Assembly (NCBI GenBank): GCA_002399235.1
Contig: DHDH01000038.1
Span: 1 to 11,777 of the forward strand
From: Firmicutes bacterium UBA4881
Lineage (GTDB): Bacteria; Bacillota; DTU065
DNA: 11,777 nt
Direction of reading: 5' to 3'
The position numbers were made by a program, and so were the translations under genes. The notes under the pieces are model-generated. The model saw only the letters and a program-made list of their open reading frames with translations. It was not told the origin of the DNA and did no database searches. This document shows positions 6,315 through 11,777 of the stretch, one piece after another (within the stretch, counting starts at the first letter, position 1; the number at the start of each line of letters is the position of its first letter).

Positions 6315-7201
6315 CTCTAAATAGGCTTCCTTTTTTTAAGGCTCTCGTTTTGCCTAGTGAAGATGGTTGGCAAATTAGGACACTCTTAAGTAAACATTAC
6401 AATTTCTCTACTGGCTTAATTCGACAGATTAAGAATCATGGAGTGTTACTTATAAATAATAATGCTTCATCTATGGTAGCCAAAGTAAAACCTTGGGATC
6501 ATATAGCTATCTTTTTGTCTTATGAATGTAAAACTAACCCAGAATTGTTACCACTAACTGTTATTTATGAAGATGATGACTTGTTAATAGTTAATAAAGA
6601 GGCAGGGCAAATTGTTCATCCAAGGCACCAGTATATCTCAGGAACTTTAGCTAACGCTATTGCTGGTTATTTAGAAAAAAAAGGAGAACAACCAGCTAGC
6701 TATCTCATCAACCGCCTAGATAGAGGAACCTCCGGTCTCTTATTAGCAGCAAAAAATCCACTTGCTGCCTGGATATTATCAAACGAGATTAATTACATGG
6801 AAAAGGAATATTTAGCTCTAGTTGCTGGTGTACTAGAAAGAGAATCTGGTTCTATTGATTTGCCTATAAAAGATCCAGAAAATGGGATGAAAAGGCTGAT
6901 TAGTTCAGTGGGAAAGCCAGCTAGGACAGACTATTATTTGCTTCAGCAATATAAAGAGGCAGCTTTGCTAAAGATTAGCCTCAAAACTGGACGCACCCAT
7001 CAAATTAGAGTTCATTTAAGTGCAATTGGCCATCCTATAATTGGCGATGATCTCTACGGAGAAGGAAATCCTTTTGTCCAAAGGCCTATGCTTCATGCTC
7101 ATTTTATTTCTTTTTGGCATCCTCGTACTGGGCAAATCTGCCAAGGTCAAGCAGAACTACCAGCTGATTTTAGTCAAGTAATAAAAATGTATCAGAGGTA
7201 G
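6299..7201 (+). CDS. RluA-family pseudouridine synthase
   Basis: Isomerises a specific uridine to pseudouridine in rRNA or tRNA; the target position cannot be read from the sequence. The product has 300 residues, the family norm. Residues about 20-75 look like an S4-type RNA-binding domain (LLSKHYNFSTGLIRQIKNHG). The catalytic core begins at VIYEDDDLLIVNKEAGQIVHP. The catalytic Asp is D141 in INRLDRGTSGLLLAAK, with Asn replacing the more common His of HRLD. The GRTHQIRVHLSAIGHPIIGD segment near 230-250 is the usual second signature, followed by HAHFISFWHP. The only in-frame start is TTG at 6299, since a stop lies at 6278-6280. Its ribosome binding site is poor (GGGTG at 6287-6291), which is unusual in this window. 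Inserting a single T in the preceding T run would join it to the well-placed ATG at 6285. It stands alone between a terminator upstream and a convergent gene downstream. Confidence 0.9.
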   Translation: MEHELALNRLPFFKALVLPSEDGWQIRTLLSKHYNFSTGLIRQIKNHGVLLINNNASSMVAKVKPWDHIAIFLSYECKTNPELLPLTVIYEDDDLLIVNKEAGQIVHPRHQYISGTLANAIAGYLEKKGEQPASYLINRLDRGTSGLLLAAKNPLAAWILSNEINYMEKEYLALVAGVLERESGSIDLPIKDPENGMKRLISSVGKPARTDYYLLQQYKEAALLKISLKTGRTHQIRVHLSAIGHPIIGDDLYGEGNPFVQRPMLHAHFISFWHPRTGQICQGQAELPADFSQVIKMYQR

Positions 7202-7222
7202 ATAAATAATTTGAGAAGATAG

Positions 7223-7245
7223 AAAAAAGCCCCGTAAAACGGGGC
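7223..7245 (-). terminator. intrinsic terminator of the small acidic-protein gene
   Basis: GCCCCGT (7229-7235) and ACGGGGC (7239-7245) form a perfect GC-rich 7-bp stem with an AAA loop. On the minus strand six T residues follow (7228-7223). It lies 9 bp after the stop codon of the minus-strand gene. On the plus strand the 3' flank is AAAATTAATTA, so it would terminate the pseudouridine synthase transcript poorly. Confidence 0.9.
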
Positions 7246-7253
7246 AAAATTAA

Positions 7254-7610
7254 TTATTCATCATCATCATCATCGTCATAATCAGATAAACTTCTTTCAA
7301 TTTGTCTAAGGCGAGTTAAAGCAATAGCTTCTCTAGGAGTAAGTTCTCCTTGGGCTAAACGATGATAAATCTCTACAGAATCATTAAGTGTTTCTGAGAG
7401 CTGATCGGACAATAGTTGAAAGGCAAGCCAAATTGAGATGGGGGAGTATTCATCATCAGATAAATCTTCGACTTGTTTAGATAATTTTTCTAAGACCAAG
7501 TTAGTTTCAGTACGTAACTGCTCATCGTCAAGACCAAAATACTCCTTAAGCAGCCACTTGGGCAAACGAAATCCGTCTGGAATCCTACGGTTGTGTAGAA
7601 AATCAAACAT
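7254..7610 (-). CDS. small acidic protein of unknown function
   Basis: I do not recognise this 118-residue protein. The ATG at 7610 is used because AAAGGGGG (7618-7625) lies just upstream. Six codons of possible extension to 7628 would run through that site. The N-terminus is basic to neutral (HNRRIPDGFRLPKWLLKEYFGL). The middle is predicted largely helical with acidic patches (QVEDLSDDEYSP, then IWLAFQLLSDQLSETL), and ELTPREAIALTRLRQIERSL is a further helix. The C-terminus is an Asp run (DYDDDDDDE) encoded mainly by five consecutive GAT codons (7260-7274). It has no signal peptide, membrane segment or metal-binding cysteines, so it is probably a soluble cytoplasmic protein. It is monocistronic, with a near-consensus promoter, a hairpin at the mRNA 5' end and a strong terminator, which implies real and perhaps high expression. 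Confidence 0.75.
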   Translation of the reverse strand: MFDFLHNRRIPDGFRLPKWLLKEYFGLDDEQLRTETNLVLEKLSKQVEDLSDDEYSPISIWLAFQLLSDQLSETLNDSVEIYHRLAQGELTPREAIALTRLRQIERSLSDYDDDDDDE

Positions 7611-7628
7611 ACGGCTTCCCCCTTTCAC

Positions 7629-7659
7629 GTACTCGCAAGGGTTAGAAAACCAAGAGTAC
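7629..7659 (-). promoter_or_regulatory. 5'-end mRNA hairpin before the acidic-protein gene
   Basis: GTACTC (7629-7634) and GAGTAC (7654-7659) form the outer stem, and GGTT (7640-7643) with AACC (7648-7651) forms an inner stem. The promoter at 7667-7695 would start transcription near 7660, so the hairpin would sit at the extreme 5' end of the mRNA, 4-11 nt ahead of the ribosome binding site. It may stabilise the message or modulate translation. It resembles no riboswitch I know. Confidence 0.45.
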
Positions 7660-7666
7660 TTTGCCT

Positions 7667-7695
7667 ATTTTAGAATAAAAGGATGCCAGTGTCAA
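7667..7695 (-). promoter_or_regulatory. sigma-A type promoter of the acidic-protein gene
   Basis: On the minus strand TTGACA (7690-7695) is a perfect -35, separated by exactly 17 bp from TAAAAT (7667-7672), a 5-of-6 match -10. Transcription would start near 7660, about 50 nt before the ATG at 7610. It is the best promoter visible in the window. Confidence 0.85.
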
Positions 7696-7713
7696 GCTAG
7701 GGTATTCTGGCCC

Positions 7714-7730
7714 TTGTATAGCATATACAA
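7714..7730. promoter_or_regulatory. 17-bp perfect inverted repeat, candidate operator
   Basis: TTGTATAGCATATACAA has 7-bp arms around GCA. It lies in the space between the divergent acidic-protein and NlpC-like genes, about 20 bp upstream of the -35 of the former and 100 bp upstream of the latter. No U tract follows. It could be a repressor or activator site, or TTGTAT could be a -35 for the plus strand. The binding protein is unknown. Confidence 0.35.
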
Positions 7731-7830
7731 CAAAATTAATTATTATTACCAACTTCTGTTAGAGCAAAAAGGCAAAGCAAGGTAAAATTATTTTCTTAGC
7801 GAAAGTTACTTAAAAAGGGAGGGGATGCTA

Positions 7831-8505
7831 GTGTTAGAGAAGGTATTAGTTGTAGGTTGCCTTGTCTTTGCTTTAGCTATGTTAACAAGTGCAGCAGCGA
7901 AGGACTTTAATGACTATGTATTAGAACAGATTCAAAAATACCCTACTGATGGATCTTACACATATGAATGGTCTAGTTATCCTGGTGTTACACAAGATCT
8001 AATTTATCAAGGTCAGATCTTAGTCCAAGGTGATCCTAGACATCGCAGTTATTGTTCAGGCATTACTTTCGAGGTATTTTTTTTAGCGTATCAGAAGTAT
8101 GCGAGAGATTATAAGTTAGCTGAAAGTATTGGTAATCTAAACTTTGCCCAAATGGAGTTTTTTAGACGAGCATGGTATGGAACAAGTGGTGATCGTAAGA
8201 CTATAAAAACTGCTTTAGAAGCTTGGAAACTTGGTTTTGAATTAAAAGATCGGGCTGATGTGCGTCCTGGTGATTTCGTGCAAATATGGCGTCATAGTGG
8301 TAGTGGTCACACTGTAATCTTTCTGGAATGGATCAAGAATACCTCTAATGAAATATCAGGTATGCGTTATTGGTCAAGTAATTATGGTAAAGGGCCGAGT
8401 GAAGCAGTAGAGTATTTTGGTACATCCGGAAAAACAATGATTAAAGAGCAAACTTATTGCCTTAGGGTAATAGAGCCGAAAGATTGGTGGGCCGCACAGA
8501 AGTAA
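7831..8505 (+). CDS. exported NlpC/P60-like protein, putative cysteine hydrolase
   Basis: Exported protein of 224 residues from the GTG at 7831. This start is chosen because GGGAGGGG (7817-7824) is 6 nt ahead of it, whereas the in-frame ATG at 7825 directly abuts that site. Residues about 1-23 form a signal peptide (VLVVGCLVFALAMLTSAAA). The layout resembles NlpC/P60 papain-like enzymes. SYCSGITFEVFF gives a candidate nucleophile C75 in Cys-Ser-Gly, at the start of a helix. RPGDFVQIWRHSGSGHTVIF matches the usual PGD...GH segment, with candidate H160. YWSSNYGKG may supply the third polar residue. The roughly 85 residues between Cys and His exceed the common NlpC spacing, so this may be a divergent or separate family. 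Substrate and reaction are unknown; cell-wall peptide cleavage is only an analogy. It appears monocistronic. No terminator is evident in the 101 bp before the next gene, and only a weak TAGAAT (8534-8539) promoter candidate is seen there. Confidence 0.6.
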   Translation: MLEKVLVVGCLVFALAMLTSAAAKDFNDYVLEQIQKYPTDGSYTYEWSSYPGVTQDLIYQGQILVQGDPRHRSYCSGITFEVFFLAYQKYARDYKLAESIGNLNFAQMEFFRRAWYGTSGDRKTIKTALEAWKLGFELKDRADVRPGDFVQIWRHSGSGHTVIFLEWIKNTSNEISGMRYWSSNYGKGPSEAVEYFGTSGKTMIKEQTYCLRVIEPKDWWAAQK

Positions 8506-8606
8506 AAAATTTCATGAGATTTGCTAATCAGGATAGAATATGCTTGATAACAGGATAAGGTAACATTTACAAATGAAAAAAAGAATAACTGTAAGGCGGG
8601 GAGACT

Positions 8607-10472
8607 ATGAACAACTTGTTTTTACCAATGAATAAAGAAGAAATGGCCGCTTGGGGTTGGAACTATCTAGATGTAATAATAGTTACTGGTGATGCTTATG
8701 TGGATCACCCTGCCTTTGGAGCAGCTTTGTTAGGTAGATACTTAGTTAAATTAGGTTATAAAACAGGAATAATTGCTCAACCAGATTGGCGCAATACCGA
8801 AGACTTTCTAAAGTTAGGTCGACCAAGACTCTTTTTTGGAGTTACAGCAGGTAATCTTGATTCCATGGTAGCAAATTACTCCGCTGCGAAACGCCGGAGA
8901 AAAGAAGATGCTTATTCCCCTAATAAACAAGCAGGGTTAAGACCTGATCGATCTACTATAGTTTATAGCAATCGCCTCAAAGAGTGTTATCCCGATGTTC
9001 CTATAGTTCTTGGTGGTATTGAGGCTAGTATGCGTCGTTTAGCTCATTACGATTATTGGAATAACGATTTAAGGCGTTCACTTATTTTTGATGCTAAGGC
9101 TGATCTATTAGTGTACGGTATGGGCGAAAAACAGCTAGGGGCTATAGCAGAAAATCTTTCTATGGGCTTAGGAATAGAAAGTCTTTATAACCTTGCTGGC
9201 ACAGTTCACAAAGAAAAAGAACCTTTTATTGGTGACGATACTGTTTTAATACCATCTTTTGATGCTATTAAAGATAAAAAGCAGTTTAGTTCAGCTTATA
9301 AACTTTTTTATCGTGAACTAGACCCCTATAGAGGTCGTACAGTTATTCAAGAACAACAGGATGGTTGGTATGCTGTTGTTAATCCACCAGCTAAGCCACT
9401 TACTAGTTATGAGTTGGACGATATATATGCGTTACCATTTTTAAGAAGAGCTCATCCTCAATATGATTTAGTTGGTGGCGTACCGGGCTTGCAAACTGTT
9501 CAGTCTAGTATAACCACCCATAGGGGTTGCCCTGGTGAATGCCATTTTTGTTCGTTAGCTCTCCATCAAGGTCGTACTGTACAATCTAGAAGCCCCGAAT
9601 CTATACTGGAAGAAGCTAAGAAGATAGCAAGTGATCCACTATTTGGCGGTACTATAGATGATGCAGGTGGACCATCAGCTAACCTGTATGCAGCTTCTTG
9701 TCCTTTGCAAGAGAAGCGAGGTGTCTGCAAAGAAAGGCATTGTTTAACACCAAAGATTTGTCCGAATCTAAAGCTAAGTCAAGATATATATCTGCAGTTA
9801 CTCGAGAATATTCGTAGTATCGAAGGAATTAAAAGAGTCTATGTCCATTCGGGTATCCGTTTTGATGTTGCCTTAAAAGATCAGGTATTTCTTAAAGAAC
9901 TTTGCGATAAGTATGTTGGAGGACAGCTAAAGGTAGCTCCTGAGCATGTTTCTAACAATGTTTTAAAACTGATGAATAAACCAATGCACCATGTATATGA
10001 AGAGTTTTGCACAACTTATACCGATTTATGCCGAGCTGCTGGTAAAAAGCCTTATATTATTCCTTACTTGATTTCTTCTCACCCTGGTAGCACCTTAACA
10101 GATGCTATTAAATTAGCTGTTTTTCTAAAAAAGCAAGGTCGTTTCTTTGAACAAGTGCAAGACTATATACCGCTTCCACTTACTGTTTCTTGTACGATGT
10201 GGTATACAGGCGAGAATCCTTTTACGGGAGAACCTGTTTACATCCCAGATGAAGAAGAAAAAATGATGCAAAGAGCTTTACTACAATTTCAAGATCGACG
10301 TAACTGGCCTTTAGTTAGGAAAGCTCTAATCAAAGCTAACCGTCAGGATTTAATTGGTAACGGCCCAGAATTTTTAGTACCTCCTGAAAAAGAAAAATCT
10401 GCTAATTCGTTTGCCAAAAGTAAAGGTAAGCGATTAGTTAAACCGAAATATTCTAAAAAGAGGAGGGTGTAG
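8607..10472 (+). CDS. ygiQ: YgiQ-family radical SAM protein
   Basis: Widespread radical S-adenosylmethionine protein of the YgiQ family, whose substrate I do not know to have been established. The product has 621 residues. The N-terminal domain starts with the typical MAAWGWNYLDVIIVTGDAYV and GRYLVKLGYKTGIIAQPDW, followed by VLGGIEASMRR. The radical SAM cluster is RGCPGECHFCSL, with C308, C312 and C315 in C-x3-C-x2-C spacing to hold the [4Fe-4S] cluster that cleaves SAM. A second set of cysteines (C365, C374, C379, C385) in the C-P-L/G-V-C/H-C-L/K-I-C-P-N-L segment may bind another metal site. KVAPEHVSNNVLKLMNKP and the QVQDYIPLPLT segment follow. The C-terminus is a basic Lys/Arg tail. ATG 8607 follows AAGGCGGGGAG. 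Its last codons contain the ribosome binding site of the next gene, so translation of the two is tightly linked. Confidence 0.93.
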   Translation: MNNLFLPMNKEEMAAWGWNYLDVIIVTGDAYVDHPAFGAALLGRYLVKLGYKTGIIAQPDWRNTEDFLKLGRPRLFFGVTAGNLDSMVANYSAAKRRRKEDAYSPNKQAGLRPDRSTIVYSNRLKECYPDVPIVLGGIEASMRRLAHYDYWNNDLRRSLIFDAKADLLVYGMGEKQLGAIAENLSMGLGIESLYNLAGTVHKEKEPFIGDDTVLIPSFDAIKDKKQFSSAYKLFYRELDPYRGRTVIQEQQDGWYAVVNPPAKPLTSYELDDIYALPFLRRAHPQYDLVGGVPGLQTVQSSITTHRGCPGECHFCSLALHQGRTVQSRSPESILEEAKKIASDPLFGGTIDDAGGPSANLYAASCPLQEKRGVCKERHCLTPKICPNLKLSQDIYLQLLENIRSIEGIKRVYVHSGIRFDVALKDQVFLKELCDKYVGGQLKVAPEHVSNNVLKLMNKPMHHVYEEFCTTYTDLCRAAGKKPYIIPYLISSHPGSTLTDAIKLAVFLKKQGRFFEQVQDYIPLPLTVSCTMWYTGENPFTGEPVYIPDEEEKMMQRALLQFQDRRNWPLVRKALIKANRQDLIGNGPEFLVPPEKEKSANSFAKSKGKRLVKPKYSKKRRV

Positions 10473-10473
10473 A

Positions 10474-11754
10474 ATGAAAAGATGGTGGGTGCTTGGTTTG
10501 TTGTTACTGCTTACAGTATCGATGCAAGCAGTAGAACTCAATATGTGGTTCACTAGAGATAATGAAGTTGGGCAGATTATCAAAAACATGACCAAAGAGT
10601 TATTTACTCCTAAAACTGGTATTGAGGTAAATATCTCGGTAATGACTTATGATGATCTATGGAGCAAAGCGATGCTAGCTCTAGCATCTGGTGATACCCC
10701 TGATTTAGCTAGTTTTGGATCTGAGTGGCCTGTAGAGTTTGGACTTCGTGGGGGGCTTGTTGATCTTCGAACTGAGTTTAAGGACGAATTTAAAACTATG
10801 GAAAAGAAGCTATACCCAGGTCAGATGAGATCGTTAGAATTTATGGGTACTGCATTCGGTTTACCTATAGAGTTTGGCTTTGGCCTTTGTTTCTACCGAA
10901 AAGATATCTTTGCCGATAATGGATGGAGTTATCCTAAAACTTGGGAAGAAGTAAAAAATATGTTACCCAAGATGCAAGCGAAAAAAATGAATATAGGTTG
11001 CATTTCCCAGTACTTGCTACCTGAATGGCAAACCGCATTAGGTTTTATCTGGCAAAACGGAGGCGTCTACATTAACGATGATGGGATAAGTTGTGGACTC
11101 AACTCACCACAAGCACAAAAAGGCTTTAAAGAAATGATGGAGCTGTTCACTGTTTACAAATTACCCCAAGAAGTTACGCCAATAAATGCTTTTGCTAATG
11201 GTGAGTACCCTTTTGTCATAGGGGGCAATTGGAACTATTCCTCAGTCGATCTAAGTTTTCCAGCTATCCGTAACAAATGGACGGTTGGCCTTTATCCTGG
11301 GACGAAACAGAGTGATGGTAAGATCAATCATGCTGTTTATAATGGTCCACTTCCTTTTGGTATATTTAAAAACTCTAAATACAAAAAAGAGTCCTGGGAA
11401 TTTATTAAATGGTTTTTCCATGACGAAATTCAAGCAGAGTTTGGCAGAAGGGTTATAAAACAGATGCCCGGAGCATTCTTCTTTTCTGCTAACTCTGAGG
11501 TAGCTAAAAAGATCGATTATTTTCCTAAAGAACACATTCAAGTAATGTACGAACAGTCTTATCATTCGATGGCTCCAAGATATGGCTTGGGCTCAGTTGT
11601 TGGCTATCGCTTCGTTAGAGATGCAGCTATGACAGTATTATTAAAAGGAACAAAACCAGAAGAAGCGCTTTTAGGAGCCTACAAACAGGTTGATGCTGAG
11701 ATGAAACGGAAAGTTGTTGAGTTCGATCGCTATATTAAAAAAATGAAAAAATAA
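10474..11754 (+). CDS. ABC transporter sugar-binding protein (family 1), second copy
   Basis: Extracytoplasmic solute-binding protein of 426 residues. The ATG at 10474 follows AGGAGGG (10461-10467) and lies one base after the ygiQ stop codon. A signal peptide covers about residues 1-19 (MKRWWVLGLLLLLTVSMQA then VEL). There is no cysteine in it, hence no lipid anchor. The protein is collinear with the binding protein at 2330-3616 and about a third identical by eye: FTPKTGIEVNIS, ALASGDTPDL, LYPGQMRSLEF, GLCFYRKDI, TWEEVKNMLPKM and WEFIKWFFHDE all have direct counterparts. The ligand-facing tryptophans and loops differ (GGNWNYSS here against GATFDYAT there), so the ligand may differ. No permease or ATPase gene is visible in the window, though genes may lie past the right edge. 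Linkage to ygiQ is unusual and gives no functional hint. Confidence 0.88.
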   Translation: MKRWWVLGLLLLLTVSMQAVELNMWFTRDNEVGQIIKNMTKELFTPKTGIEVNISVMTYDDLWSKAMLALASGDTPDLASFGSEWPVEFGLRGGLVDLRTEFKDEFKTMEKKLYPGQMRSLEFMGTAFGLPIEFGFGLCFYRKDIFADNGWSYPKTWEEVKNMLPKMQAKKMNIGCISQYLLPEWQTALGFIWQNGGVYINDDGISCGLNSPQAQKGFKEMMELFTVYKLPQEVTPINAFANGEYPFVIGGNWNYSSVDLSFPAIRNKWTVGLYPGTKQSDGKINHAVYNGPLPFGIFKNSKYKKESWEFIKWFFHDEIQAEFGRRVIKQMPGAFFFSANSEVAKKIDYFPKEHIQVMYEQSYHSMAPRYGLGSVVGYRFVRDAAMTVLLKGTKPEEALLGAYKQVDAEMKRKVVEFDRYIKKMKK

Positions 11755-11762
11755 TCATGAAA

Positions 11763-11777
11763 AGAGAGCCTGGGGGC
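11763..11777 (+). terminator. left half of a possible terminator, cut by the window edge
   Basis: AGAGAGCC (11763-11770) is followed by TGGGGGC at the very end of the window. GCC (11768-11770) already pairs with GGC (11775-11777), and a continuing CTCTCT plus U tract would make a normal intrinsic terminator 9 bp after the stop codon of the sugar-binding protein. The rest is outside the window. Confidence 0.35.

Noticed and set aside
8507..8522. AAATTTCATGAGATTT near-palindrome after the NlpC-like gene
   Set aside because: It has no loop or U tract, and such AT-rich symmetric words are frequent in this sequence.
10461..10473. GGAGGGTGTAG is shared by the leaders of the GH20 gene and the second binding protein, and it includes the TGTAG half-site word
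   Set aside because: Most of the shared bases are the ribosome binding site itself, and one copy overlaps the ygiQ stop codon, so an operator role is not supported.

Overview
The window looks like a chromosomal segment of a low-GC, Firmicutes-type bacterium. Strong AGGAGG-type ribosome binding sites precede most genes, GTG and TTG starts occur beside ATG, intrinsic terminators are present, and there is a GntR/LacI hybrid regulator of the AraR type. None of the exported proteins has a lipobox cysteine, including the two sugar-binding proteins that are normally lipoproteins in monoderm Gram-positives. That hints at a diderm (outer-membrane) Firmicute, but this is inference. I see no tRNA, rRNA, CRISPR array, complete insertion sequence or phage gene.

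Left part (1-5100): a carbohydrate locus. On the minus strand, a periplasmic ABC sugar-binding protein (2330-3616) is followed by an exported GH20 family beta-N-acetylhexosaminidase (252-2264). They are separated by 65 bp that hold a weak terminator-like hairpin. Divergent from them is a GntR-DNA-binding/LacI-sensor regulator (3916-5100). The shared control region (3617-3915) carries a 24-bp near-palindrome and a cluster of TGTAG(A) half-sites, both good operator candidates. The simplest model is that an amino-sugar ligand relieves repression, the binding protein captures the sugar, and the hexosaminidase trims its oligosaccharides. No ABC permease or ATPase gene lies in the window.

Middle part (5101-8505): small, mostly unrelated genes. 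A membrane-anchored rhodanese (5266-5700) and a membrane-anchored FMN-binding protein (5761-6219) may form an extracytoplasmic redox pair, ended by a terminator. An RluA-family pseudouridine synthase (6299-7201) follows, with an odd TTG start. A small acidic protein of unknown function on the minus strand (7254-7610) has an excellent sigma-A promoter, a 5'-end hairpin and its own terminator. An exported NlpC/P60-like protein (7831-8505) comes next.

Right part (8607-11777): a YgiQ-family radical SAM protein (8607-10472) is followed after a single base by a second periplasmic sugar-binding protein (10474-11754). This protein is a clear paralogue of the one at 2330-3616. The window ends inside what may be its terminator.

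Nothing here amounts to a demonstrably new system. The items most worth following up are the operator architecture at 3617-3760, the orphan non-lipidated binding proteins, the ygiQ/binding-protein coupling, and the possible homopolymer frameshift at the start of the pseudouridine synthase.
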